A DNA stretch of 64,000 nucleotides from Massilia sp. BJB1822 (GTDB lineage Bacteria > Pseudomonadota > Gammaproteobacteria > Burkholderiales > Burkholderiaceae_D): assembly GCF_013369485.1 (NCBI RefSeq), contig NZ_JABWEB010000011.1, forward strand, positions 109,466-173,465, given 5' to 3'. The notes below the pieces were generated by a model. The model saw only the letters and a list, made by a program, of their open reading frames with translations, was not told the DNA's origin and made no database searches. The first letter of the stretch is position 1. Every line of letters begins with the position of its first letter. Below, one piece after another: positions 33,933-41,267 of this stretch. The position numbers were made by a program, and so were the translations under genes.

Positions 33933-34080
33933 CGGACCTCCCCCTTCTTGTTGGAATCAAGCATACGTAACGAACTCAGAAAACCGCCACCCGCCGGATA
34001 GGCAGATGCGGCCAACCAAACTGCGTACTGCAAAACCTGATACGGCCAGGGGGCCGTGACGGCGCCGGACGCGGCGCTCG

Positions 34081-34111
34081 AAAAAAAAAGCGAACCGTCG
34101 AGGTTCGCTTT
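34081..34111 (-). terminator. Rho-independent terminator of adk
   Basis: Stem AAAGCGAACC/GGTTCGCTTT (34087-34111) with loop GTCGA; on the minus strand it runs into an uninterrupted T-run (A9 on the plus strand at 34081-34089). It starts 10 nt after the adk stop. A textbook terminator ending the exbB-to-adk gene series. Confidence 0.9.
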
Positions 34112-34120
34112 GGCTAGTTC

Positions 34121-34777
34121 TTAGCTGGACAGCGCCGCAAACGCGCGGTCGCGGATTTCATCGACGGCGCCCAGGCCTTCGATCTTGCGGTATTTCGGCG
34201 CGTTGGCGTCGCCCGAATTGGCCCAGGTATTGTAGTAGCCCAGCAGGACTTCGGTCTGGGTGTGGTACACGTCCAGACGCTTCTTGACGGTTTCCGCCTT
34301 GTCGTCGTCGCGCTGCACCAGCGGCTCGCCGGTCACATCGTCCAGACCTTCGACTTTGGGCGGATTGAATTTGACGTGGTAGACGCGGCCCGAAGCCGGG
34401 TGGCTGCGGCGGCCGTCCATGCGTTCGATGATGGATTCGTCAGGCACGGCGATTTCCAGCACATACTCCACTTTCACGCCGGCGTCCTTCATGGCGTCAG
34501 CCTGGGCGATGGTGCGCGGGAAGCCATCGAACAGATAGCCATTGGCGCAATCGGCTTCTTTCAGGCGGTCTTTCACCAGGCCGATGATGATGTCGTCCGA
34601 CACCAGCTGGCCAGCGTCCATCACCTTCTTGGCGGCCAGGCCCATCTCGGTGCCGGCCTTGATTGCCGCGCGCAGCATATCGCCAGTGGAAATCTGCGGA
34701 ATATTGTATTTTTCCTTGATGAAGTTGGCCTGGGTGCCTTTCCCGGCGCCGGGAGCTCCTAACAGAATGAGACGCAT
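34121..34777 (-). CDS. adk: Adenylate kinase
   Basis: 218 residues, long-lid bacterial type. P-loop GAPGAGKGTQ at 7-16, AMP-binding STGDMLRAAI, FDGFPRTIAQADAM, and a LID beginning GRRSHPASGRVYHV without zinc Cys residues. Catalyses ATP + AMP to 2 ADP. Conserved location after kdsB in this group of bacteria. A strong terminator follows. Confidence 0.97.
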   Translation of the reverse strand: MRLILLGAPGAGKGTQANFIKEKYNIPQISTGDMLRAAIKAGTEMGLAAKKVMDAGQLVSDDIIIGLVKDRLKEADCANGYLFDGFPRTIAQADAMKDAGVKVEYVLEIAVPDESIIERMDGRRSHPASGRVYHVKFNPPKVEGLDDVTGEPLVQRDDDKAETVKKRLDVYHTQTEVLLGYYNTWANSGDANAPKYRKIEGLGAVDEIRDRAFAALSS

Positions 34778-34900
34778 GAAGTTTCCTAAAAAACGATTTG
34801 AATATTGTGATTAGATTGACTGGCTTGCTACGAAACTTACCACAAAAACCAGCCCGAACGCCACTTTGCGGGCGTGCGGCCATGCAAATTTGGTAAAGCT

Positions 34901-35659
34901 TCAGCCGAAATGTTTACGCACGCGCTCCAGGTCTTCCGGCGTATCGACGCCGGCGGCAGGCGCCGAGTCGGTGACGTGCACCGCGATAGGATGGCCATGC
35001 CACAGCACGCGCAGCTGTTCCAGCGCTTCGATGGACTCCAGCGGCGAGGCTTCCAGCTTGGGGTAAGCCTGCAGGAAGTCGTTGCGGTAGGCGTACAGGC
35101 CGATGTGGCGTAACGGCACATAGCCGGCCGGCAGCGCGTCGGCATTGGCGCGCCCGGCGGCGAAACCGTCGCGGTGCCAGGGAATGGTGGCGCGCGAGAA
35201 GTAGAGCGCGCGCTCCTGCTTGTCGAGCACCACTTTCACCACATTCGGATTGAACGCATCGGCCGCGTCGTGCAGCGGATGGGCGCAAGTGGCCATCGGC
35301 ACATTGGCACCGATGCGGGCGGCGGCGGCGGACAGCAGTTGCGGATCGATCAGCGGCTCATCGCCCTGCAGATTGACGACCACGGCGTCGGCCGGCAGGT
35401 TCAGCGCAGCCGCCACCTCGGCGATACGGTCGGTGCCGGAAGGATGGTCGGCGCGTGTCATGCACACTTCCACGCCATGCTGCTCGCAGGCGGCTCGGAT
35501 ATCTTCATGGTCGGTGGCGACGATGATGCGGGCGGCGCCCGCTTCGCGCGCGCGCTCGGCCACGCGCACCACCATGGGCTTGCCGCCCAGGTCAGCCAGC
35601 GGCTTGTTCGGCAGCCGGGTCGAAGCCAGGCGCGCCGGAATGATGACGATGAAAGACAC
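34901..35659 (-). CDS. kdsB: 3-deoxy-manno-octulosonate cytidylyltransferase
   Basis: 252 residues. Starts with GTG (35657-35659) directly after the stop of the Trm112-like gene (TAAGTG). Makes CMP-Kdo for lipopolysaccharide core. Motifs: IIPARLASTRLPNKPLADLGGKPM nucleotide-binding start, ATDHEDI, TRADHPSGTDRIAE, VVNLQGDEPLI. Part of the lpxK-Trm112-kdsB set conserved also in E. coli (lpxK-ycaR-kdsB). Translational coupling is expected from the contact with the preceding stop codon. Confidence 0.96.
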   Translation of the reverse strand: MSFIVIIPARLASTRLPNKPLADLGGKPMVVRVAERAREAGAARIIVATDHEDIRAACEQHGVEVCMTRADHPSGTDRIAEVAAALNLPADAVVVNLQGDEPLIDPQLLSAAAARIGANVPMATCAHPLHDAADAFNPNVVKVVLDKQERALYFSRATIPWHRDGFAAGRANADALPAGYVPLRHIGLYAYRNDFLQAYPKLEASPLESIEALEQLRVLWHGHPIAVHVTDSAPAAGVDTPEDLERVRKHFG

Positions 35660-35836
35660 TTATTCCACCGCGTCCTGCAGGGTGCGGGCTTCGTCGGCCC
35701 ACATGATCGGGATGCCGTCACGGATCGGGAAAGCCAGGCGGTCGCCGCGGCAAATCATTTCCTGGGCCTTTTTATCGTACTCCAGCGGACCCTTGCAAAC
35801 GGGGCAGACCAGGATATCAAGCAGACGAGCATCCAC
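35660..35836 (-). CDS. Trm112/YcaR-family small zinc-ribbon protein
   Basis: 58 residues beginning with GTG at 35834-35836 (MDARLLDILVCPVCKGPLEY). This start is preferred over an ATG 15 nt upstream because GGAG lies 7 nt before the GTG and because family members start MDxRLLDILVCP. CPVC and one further Cys are visible. Bacterial members are small partner proteins of unclear function; eukaryotic Trm112 activates methyltransferases. Its start lies inside the 3' end of lpxK (20-bp overlap) and its stop touches kdsB. Confidence 0.9.
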   Translation of the reverse strand: MDARLLDILVCPVCKGPLEYDKKAQEMICRGDRLAFPIRDGIPIMWADEARTLQDAVE

Positions 35837-36890
35837 GACATTTCTCCACAATTTGTTGGGCCAGCGCGCCGTCGATGCGCGCCGCCACCGGAACCACCCA
35901 CAGGCGCGGATCGTTCCTCAGTTCTTCAATTTGCGCACATTTTACTGCATCCTTCTCGGTCATCAAGATCAGATCGGCCTCCAGCTGCGCGAAAGGACGG
36001 TCGAGAAAGTCGTGATGGTCGGGCAAGGGCAACTCGATCAGGTCGAATCCGGCCGCCTTCAGCATGCCGAAAAAGCGCGCCGGATTGCCGATGCCGGCGG
36101 CGGCGGCCACGCGCAGCCCCTGGCTGCGGGCGCGCTGCGCCAGCTCAAGCAGCGTAGCCTGTTCGCTGCGGTTCTGCAGGCGCTCGGCCGTATCCCCGGC
36201 CAGGGTCATTTGCCAGACCGGCGCGGCGCCGGCTACGGCGCTGTTCAGTTCCGGCGTGAGCTGAGCCGCATTCACCACGGTGAAATCGCGGCGGCGCGAC
36301 GGCGGTTCGCGCAGCGGGCCGGCCGGCAAGGTCCAGCCATTGCCGACGCCGCGTCCGTCGAACAGCACCACTTCCACATCGCGCTGCAAGGCGTAGTGCT
36401 GCAAGCCGTCGTCGGTGATGATGATGTCCACTTGCGGATGGGCCGCCAGCAGCGCCCTGCCAGCCGCCGCGCGGCTGCGCCCTACCATCACCGGACAGCC
36501 GGTGCGGGCGGCGATCAGCACCGGCTCGTCGCCCACCTCGCGCGGCGTGGAGGCCGTGCCGACGGGGCGCGGCGCGCTGTCCTTGCTGCCGAAGCCGCGC
36601 GACACCACGCCCGGCGTGAAACCGGCCGCGCGCAAGGCCTGCACCAGCCAGATCGTCAGCGGCGTCTTGCCGGTGCCGCCGATGAAGATATTGCCCACCA
36701 CGACCACCGGCACCGGCAGCTTCTCGGACTTGCCCAGCCCCAGGCGGAAAGCAGCGGCGCGCAGCCCGGCCAGGCCGCGGAACAGCAGGGACAGGGGCCA
36801 CAGCGCGCAAGCCAGCGGCCCGCGCCGCAGCCAGGCACGCGTGAGCGTAGTTTCAAGCGCCGAGGGCGCGGACGGAGATGTAGTCGGCAT
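35817..36890 (-). CDS. lpxK: Tetraacyldisaccharide 4'-kinase
   Basis: 357 residues. Phosphorylates the lipid A precursor at the 4' position. Short N-terminal membrane-associated helix (LLFRGLAGLRAAAFRLG), then P-loop VVVGNIFIGGTGKTPLTIWL, GVVSRGFGSK, the IIITDDGLQHYALQRDVEVVLFD segment with catalytic Asp residues, and DHHDFLDRPF. Downstream of exbD (33 nt), overlapping the Trm112 gene by 20 bp. All expected motifs are present. Confidence 0.95.
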   Translation of the reverse strand: MPTTSPSAPSALETTLTRAWLRRGPLACALWPLSLLFRGLAGLRAAAFRLGLGKSEKLPVPVVVVGNIFIGGTGKTPLTIWLVQALRAAGFTPGVVSRGFGSKDSAPRPVGTASTPREVGDEPVLIAARTGCPVMVGRSRAAAGRALLAAHPQVDIIITDDGLQHYALQRDVEVVLFDGRGVGNGWTLPAGPLREPPSRRRDFTVVNAAQLTPELNSAVAGAAPVWQMTLAGDTAERLQNRSEQATLLELAQRARSQGLRVAAAAGIGNPARFFGMLKAAGFDLIELPLPDHHDFLDRPFAQLEADLILMTEKDAVKCAQIEELRNDPRLWVVPVAARIDGALAQQIVEKCRGCSSA

Positions 36891-36923
36891 AAGGCTGCGC
36901 CGCGCCGCAAGGGACGCAGCGGT

Positions 36924-37358
36924 TTATTTGGCGGAGCCGGTTTGGGCAGCGAAGGTGAGCTTGTCGAAGCCGGCGATGCGCGCCGCCTCCATCACATTGA
37001 TCACCATCTGGTGCATGGCGAATTGATCGGCGTTGACGATGACCACGGGCGCTTTGTCGCCGCCCTCTTTCGCGGCGGACTTCATCGCTTCGGCAAAGCC
37101 GGCCACGTCGTGGAAGGACACCGGCACATTATTGATCGTGTAGTTGCCTTTGGCGTCCACCGTCACGTTCAGCTCATGCGGCTTGTCCTTGGCCTTCTCG
37201 GCGTCGGCCGTGGGCAGGGTGATTTGCAGCTCGGTGAACTTGCTGTAGGTGGTGGTCACCATCAGGAAGATCAGGATCACCAGCAGCACGTCGATGAACG
37301 GGATCAGGTTGATCTCCGGATCTTCGCGCTTGCTGCCGCGGCGGAAGTTCATGGCCAT
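36924..37358 (-). CDS. exbD: ExbD/TolR-family energy-transducing protein
   Basis: 144 residues. One membrane helix near 20-40 (LIPFIDVLLVILIFLMV) with the functional Asp in the FIDVLLV segment, then a periplasmic domain. Forms a proton channel unit with the ExbB-like protein encoded 12 nt upstream. Linked to lpxK in betaproteobacteria; whether it powers TonB (such as the BtuB encoded here) or another system is unproven. Confidence 0.92.
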   Translation of the reverse strand: MAMNFRRGSKREDPEINLIPFIDVLLVILIFLMVTTTYSKFTELQITLPTADAEKAKDKPHELNVTVDAKGNYTINNVPVSFHDVAGFAEAMKSAAKEGGDKAPVVIVNADQFAMHQMVINVMEAARIAGFDKLTFAAQTGSAK

Positions 37359-37370
37359 GCCGTCCCCCGC

Positions 37371-37976
37371 TTATTTGCGCGCGCTGTGGACCACGTCCAC
37401 GAACTTGATGGCCTGCTGCTCCATCTCGATGATGAAGCTGTCCACCAGGGCGCGGAAGTGGCGGTAGAAGACCAGGGTCGGCATGGCGATGGCCAGGCCG
37501 AAGCCGGTGTTATACAGCGCCACCGAAATACCATGCGCCAGCTGGGCCGGATTGGCGCCCTGCGCGTTCTGCGAACCGAAGATCTCGATCATGCCGACCA
37601 CGGTGCCGAACAGGCCCATCAGCGGCGCCAGCGTGGCGATGGTGCCGAGCGTGGTCAGGAAGCGCTCCAGCATATGGGCCACGCCGCTGCCGGCTTCCTC
37701 GATGCTCTCCTTCATCACCTCGCGCGGCGCGTCGATATTGCGCAGCGCGGTGGACAGCACCACGCCCAGCGGCGAATTCTTTTCCAGCTTGTCGATGATG
37801 TCCGGCGTGATATTGCCGCCGCGGTAAATCTTCACCACCTCATCCAGCAGGCCGCGCGGCAGGATGCGGGCGCGGCGCAGATACAGCAGGCGTTCGATGA
37901 TCAGGGCGGTGGCGACGATGGACGCGATCAGCAACAGCCAGATAGGCCAGCCTGCGGCTTGGAAGATGGCGAGCAA
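37371..37976 (-). CDS. exbB: MotA/TolQ/ExbB proton channel family protein
   Basis: 201 residues. Three membrane helices: near 5-25 (PIWLLLIASIVATALII), ~105-130 (TIATLAPLMGLFGTVVGMIEIF, the MotA/TolQ/ExbB signature) and ~150-175. The start codon is TTG (37974-37976), supported by AGGAG 6 nt upstream. First gene of a minus-strand series ending at adk. The 1.1-kb region upstream is non-coding and holds the repeat array. Confidence 0.92.
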   Translation of the reverse strand: MLAIFQAAGWPIWLLLIASIVATALIIERLLYLRRARILPRGLLDEVVKIYRGGNITPDIIDKLEKNSPLGVVLSTALRNIDAPREVMKESIEEAGSGVAHMLERFLTTLGTIATLAPLMGLFGTVVGMIEIFGSQNAQGANPAQLAHGISVALYNTGFGLAIAMPTLVFYRHFRALVDSFIIEMEQQAIKFVDVVHSARK

Positions 37977-38122
37977 GACTTACTCCTGTGAATGGGACGG
38001 CTTTTTGCCTAAACGCGCAATGTAGCGTGTTGGACGGCGCTCGGCAAGTGCCGCGCCGCCCGGCCCTGCCACCGTCCAGCCCGGCCTTGGCCGGCCCTGC
38101 GCCAACTTTTCCCCAGTTTGCC

Positions 38123-38218
38123 CACATAAACTGTGGACAAAGTTGTTGGCAAACCGAATTACTCACAGGAACAGCATTGATTTATAAGGATTTTTTCATG
38201 TTGCGCAATTTATCAGCA
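38123..38218 (+). repeat. Array unit 1
   Basis: CCACA-n5-TGTGG is extended to a 5-bp dyad. Core TGTGGACAAAGTTGTTGGC, TTGATTTATAAGG at 38177, then TTGC/GCAA arms (38201 and 38216). Shares an upstream TTTTCCCCAG with unit 2. Confidence 0.8.
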
Positions 38219-38251
38219 AGGCTTTTCCCCAGCAGTACCTGTACGGTTCTT

Positions 38252-38347
38252 CACAAATTCTGTGGACAAAAGTGTGAGCAATAGCCGGTAAGCATGCATA
38301 AGCTATTGATTTACAATGAAATAGATGAACTGCTCGCAAATTAAGCA
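38252..38347 (+). repeat. Array unit 2
   Basis: Core TGTGGACAAAAGTGTGAGC. A perfect 6-bp stem AATAGC/GCTATT encloses 16 nt just before TTGATTT. Distal arms CTGCT/AGCAG (38330 and 38344). Confidence 0.8.
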
Positions 38348-38389
38348 GCAGCAACTGTACAGTCCAAACGGACCAACTGTGCAGTTCTG

Positions 38390-38485
38390 CACAAATTCTG
38401 TGGACAAAATTGTGAGCAAGGCTCTGGATGCCGGGTAAAGCCCTTGATTTCAAAGAACTTTCCTTCCCTGCGCAAAAATATCGCA
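38390..38485 (+). repeat. Array unit 3
   Basis: Core TGTGGACAAAATTGTGAGC, almost identical to unit 4 over the first 30 nt. Inner arms AAGGCT/GCCCTT (one mismatch, one wobble) with the same 16-nt loop. Distal arms TGCG/CGCA. Confidence 0.8.
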
Positions 38486-38570
38486 TTGGCAGGAAATTGC
38501 CGGATTTGCGGCGATTCCAGCGCCGCCAGCTCAGGAAAAACAGCAAAATAAGGATAACTCAGCGCTTCTG

Positions 38571-38666
38571 CACAAATTCTGTGGACAAAATTGTGAGCAA
38601 GGGTGAGAACAAGGAGTAAAGCCCTTGATTTAAAAGGAAAAACTTTTTCAGCTCAAAATTTAGGCA
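38571..38666 (+). repeat. Array unit 4
   Basis: Core TGTGGACAAAATTGTGAGC. Inner arms AAGGGT/GCCCTT with a 16-nt loop, covarying with unit 2. The distal left arm is AGC instead of TGC, so this dyad is weakened. Confidence 0.75.
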
Positions 38667-38733
38667 GAGGTTTTTGAGGGTATGGCGCCGGCTTGGACGC
38701 GTTCAGCTGTACAGGTGCTGCGGTGGATTTCTA

Positions 38734-38829
38734 CACATCTTCTGTGGATAAAATTGTGAGCAAGCGCCAGTATAAAGATGCAAGTATTTGATTTATATAC
38801 TAAAAATTTCTCTGCGTAAATTTTTAGCA
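38734..38829 (+). repeat. Array unit 5
   Basis: Contains the only perfect DnaA box of the array (TGTGGATAA, 38743-38751). TTGATTT at 38788, distal TGC/GCA at 38813 and 38827. The inner stem seen in units 2-4 is not formed. Confidence 0.75.
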
Positions 38830-38877
38830 CACCTGTTCGTGCACGAAAAAAGTGGTCTGAACTTGCCCCCAGTTCCG

Positions 38878-38973
38878 CACAATTTCTGTGGATATCTTTG
38901 TGCGTAACCGCCGTCCCAGCTAGCAAAGTGCTTGATCTATAAGGATATTTCTGAAATGCTCGTGAATGTAGCA
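38878..38973 (+). repeat. Array unit 6
   Basis: Most diverged core (TGTGGATATCTTTGTGCG). TTGATCTATAAGG at 38932 resembles unit 1. Distal arms ATGCT/AGCAT covary relative to units 1-3. Confidence 0.75.
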
Positions 38974-39079
38974 TCAAGCTTTCTCCTTAAAAATCAATCG
39001 TTTACAAAAAATCCTTGCTTGTCTGCTTGATATGTGACATAAGCATGACCGCCGCCAGAATATGTGGACAGTTCCCGCC

Positions 39080-40438
39080 ATGAATAACAGCCTTTTGCCT
39101 GAAACCGCCTCCGACCAGCCGCCCGTGATGACGGTCAGCGCCCTTAACAATGCCGTCGCCCGCCTATTGGAACGCTCCTTCCCGCTGACGTGGATATCTG
39201 GGGAAATCTCGAATTTCACGCGCGCCAGCTCGGGCCACTGGTATTTCACCTTGAAAGATGATGCGGCCCAGGTGCGCGCCGTGATGTTCCGCGGCCGCGC
39301 CCAATACGCCGGCTTCGTGCCGCGCGAAGGCGACAAGGTCGAGGTACGCGCCCTGGTCACGCTGTACGGGCCGCGCGGCGACTACCAGATCAATGTGGAA
39401 GCAATCCGCCGCGCCGGCGTCGGCAATCTGTTTGAAGCCTTCATGCGCCTGAAGGAAAAACTGACGGCGGCTGGCCTATTCGACCAGGAACGCAAGCGCG
39501 CCCTGCCCATGTTCGCGCGCACCATCGGCATTGTCACCAGCCCGCAGGCGGCGGCGCTGCGCGATGTGCTGACCGCGCTGCGCCGGCGCGCGCCCCATGT
39601 GAATGTGATTCTGTACCCGGCCCTGGTGCAAGGCCAGCAGGCGCCGGCCCAGATCGTGCATGCCATCAACACCGCCTCGCGCCGCGCCGAATGCGATGTG
39701 CTGCTGGTCTGCCGCGGCGGCGGCAGCATCGAAGACCTGTGGTGCTTCAATGACGAAAGCGTGGCCTACGCCATTGCCAACTGCAGCATGCCGGTGGTGT
39801 CCGGCGTCGGCCACGAAACCGACTTCACCATCGCCGACTTCGCCGCCGACCTGCGCGCCGCCACGCCCACCGCCGCCGCCGAGCTGGCCGCCACCCCGCG
39901 CGCCGACTGGCTCGCCTCGCTGCGCGCCGACGCCACCGACCTGCGCCGCGCCATGCGCCGCAGCCTGAGCGACGCCGCCCAGACCCTGGACAACTGCACG
40001 CGCCGCCTGCTCAATCCGCGCGCCCAGATCGCTCAGCAGCGCCTGCATTTGCAGTCGCTCGCCACGGCCATGCGGCATGCCCAGCGCGCGCCGCTGAGCC
40101 AGGCCCGCCACAACCTCGACCGCCTGAGTGGACGGCTGGCCGCCCAGCGCCCCGACATCCGCGCCGCCCGCGCCAGTCTGGCGGGTTTGCAGCACCGTGG
40201 CGCCATCAGCATCCAGACCCAGCTCCAGCAAAAGCGCGAAGCCCTGGGCGCCCTGGGTGCGCAGCTCGAGCTGCTCAATCCGCAGCGCACGCTCGAGCGC
40301 GGCTACGCCATCCTCAGCGACGCCAAAGGCCAAATCCTGCGCAATCCCAGCCAGCTCAAGCCCAGCCAACCGCTGACCGTCCGCCTGGCCGAAGGCAGCG
40401 CCCAAATCGCCCTCGCCGCCGTCCAGCCCACCCTCTAA
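39080..40438 (+). CDS. xseA: Exodeoxyribonuclease VII large subunit
   Basis: 452 residues from the ATG at 39080 (MNNSLLPETASD); the frame opens 6 codons earlier at 39062. N-terminal OB fold (LNNAVARLLERSFPLTWISGEISNFTRASSGHWYFTLKD), central nuclease core (IGIVTSPQAAALRDVL, CRGGGSIEDLWCFNDE, SGVGHETDFTIADFAADLRAATPTAAAEL), then long coiled-coil helices and the ERGYAIL end. Degrades single-stranded DNA with XseB, which is not in this window. The upstream array would place unusual sequence in its promoter region. Confidence 0.96.
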   Translation: MNNSLLPETASDQPPVMTVSALNNAVARLLERSFPLTWISGEISNFTRASSGHWYFTLKDDAAQVRAVMFRGRAQYAGFVPREGDKVEVRALVTLYGPRGDYQINVEAIRRAGVGNLFEAFMRLKEKLTAAGLFDQERKRALPMFARTIGIVTSPQAAALRDVLTALRRRAPHVNVILYPALVQGQQAPAQIVHAINTASRRAECDVLLVCRGGGSIEDLWCFNDESVAYAIANCSMPVVSGVGHETDFTIADFAADLRAATPTAAAELAATPRADWLASLRADATDLRRAMRRSLSDAAQTLDNCTRRLLNPRAQIAQQRLHLQSLATAMRHAQRAPLSQARHNLDRLSGRLAAQRPDIRAARASLAGLQHRGAISIQTQLQQKREALGALGAQLELLNPQRTLERGYAILSDAKGQILRNPSQLKPSQPLTVRLAEGSAQIALAAVQPTL

Positions 40439-40452
40439 CGTTTGCGTTAAAT

Positions 40453-40501
40453 CAAACAATGTCCAACCGTGGTGCCTGACACCAGGGTTGGACATTGTTT
40501 G
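40453..40501. repeat. 49-bp perfect two-tier hairpin downstream of xseA
   Basis: Outer arms of 16 bp (CAAACAATGTCCAACC and its exact complement) and inner arms TGGTG/CACCA around loop CCTGA, with one G on each side between the tiers. It starts 15 nt after the xseA stop. No T-run beyond the arm. It looks like a REP-type intergenic palindrome of this bacterial family and may also end xseA transcription. Confidence 0.75.
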
Positions 40502-40628
40502 CGCTGGATCAAAGGGCTAGCCCCCACGCGATCCGGGGGCAATCGAGCAGGCTCCCGGCTTAGCGTTTACAATGATGACCGTTTCGCCAAAAAACAGACC
40601 TACCGTCTTAACTAATAAGGAATGACAA

Positions 40629-41207
40629 ATGGAACATACCCTGCCACCTCTGCCGTATGCAATGGATGCGCTGCAACCACACATCTCCAAGGAAACGCTG
40701 GAGTTCCACTATGGTAAGCACCACCAGGCTTATGTCACCAATCTGAACAACCTGATCAAGGGCACCGAGTTCGAGAACCTGTCCCTGGAAGAGATCGTGA
40801 AGAAATCCTCCGGCGGCATCTTCAACAACTCCGCCCAGGTCTGGAACCACACCTTCTACTGGAACTGCATGGCGCCGAACGCCGGCGGCGCGCCAAGCGG
40901 CGCCGTGGCTGACGCCATCAACGCCAAATGGGGTTCTTTCGATAAGTTCAAGGAAGAATTCACCAAGTCCTGCGTCGGCAACTTCGGTTCCGGCTGGACC
41001 TGGCTGGTGAAAAAGGCCGACGGTTCGGTGGACATCGTGAACACCTCCAACGCCGCCACCCCGCTGACCACCACCGACAAGCCGCTGCTGACCTGCGACG
41101 TGTGGGAACACGCTTACTACGTGGACTACCGCAACGCCCGTCCGAAGTATGTGGAAATCTTCTGGAACCTGGTGAACTGGAACTTCGTGGCCGCTAACTT
41201 CGCCTGA
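40629..41207 (+). CDS. sodB: Superoxide dismutase (Fe)
   Basis: 192 residues. Metal ligands are visible: His27 (EFHYGKHH), His in NHTFYWNCM, and Asp/His in DVWEHAYYVDY. The FeSOD-typical GGAPSGAVADAI and GSGWTWLV segments favour iron. Cytoplasmic, converts superoxide to peroxide and oxygen. Full length, no signal peptide. AAGGA lies upstream of the ATG. A strong terminator follows. Confidence 0.96.
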   Translation: MEHTLPPLPYAMDALQPHISKETLEFHYGKHHQAYVTNLNNLIKGTEFENLSLEEIVKKSSGGIFNNSAQVWNHTFYWNCMAPNAGGAPSGAVADAINAKWGSFDKFKEEFTKSCVGNFGSGWTWLVKKADGSVDIVNTSNAATPLTTTDKPLLTCDVWEHAYYVDYRNARPKYVEIFWNLVNWNFVAANFA

Positions 41208-41232
41208 GCGTCGTTGCTGGTCCACAGATAAG

Positions 41233-41260
41233 AAAGCCCGCTGCTGCGGGCTTTTTTTGT
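41233..41260 (+). terminator. Rho-independent terminator of sodB
   Basis: Stem AAAGCCCGC/GCGGGCTTT with loop TGCT, followed by a seven-T run counted from the end of the stem region. It begins 25 nt after the stop codon. The convergent heparinase-like gene ends at 41268. Confidence 0.9.
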
Positions 41261-41267
41261 GGCCGAT

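Larger units (their letters stand above)
38123..38973 (+). repeat. Array of six fixed-length 96-bp units between exbB and xseA
   Basis: The ~1.1-kb gap 37977-39079 has no credible gene. It holds six units, all reading the same way. In every unit four landmarks sit at the same offsets: CACA-n5-TGTGGA at 0, TTGATTT (TTGATCT in the last) 45 nt after TGTG, TGC (AGC in unit 4) 25 nt further, GCA 14 nt further. Total length is always 96 bp, though other bases are diverged and linkers vary (33, 42, 85, 67 and 48 bp). TGTGGA(C/T)AA resembles a DnaA box; only unit 5 is perfect (TGTGGATAA). CACA/TGTG and TGC/GCA are dyads, and the TGC/GCA arms lengthen with compensating changes. Function unknown. Confidence 0.85.

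Noticed and set aside
38123..38973. CRISPR array
   Set aside because: Repeats are 96 bp and highly diverged, linkers have unequal lengths, and there are no cas genes.
38123..38973. Integron attC array
   Set aside because: There are no RYYYAAC/GTTRRRY core sites, no cassettes and no integrase.
38123..38973. Replication origin oriC
   Set aside because: dnaA, dnaN and rpmH are not nearby, only one perfect DnaA box exists, and no long AT-rich unwinding tract is seen.
38196..39360. Short open frames within the array region on both strands
   Set aside because: They have no ribosome-binding sites or family resemblance, run across unit borders, and follow the repeats by chance.
40502..40628. sodB promoter (TACAAT near 40569)
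   Set aside because: A -10-like hexamer exists but there is no convincing -35 and no Fur box I can defend.
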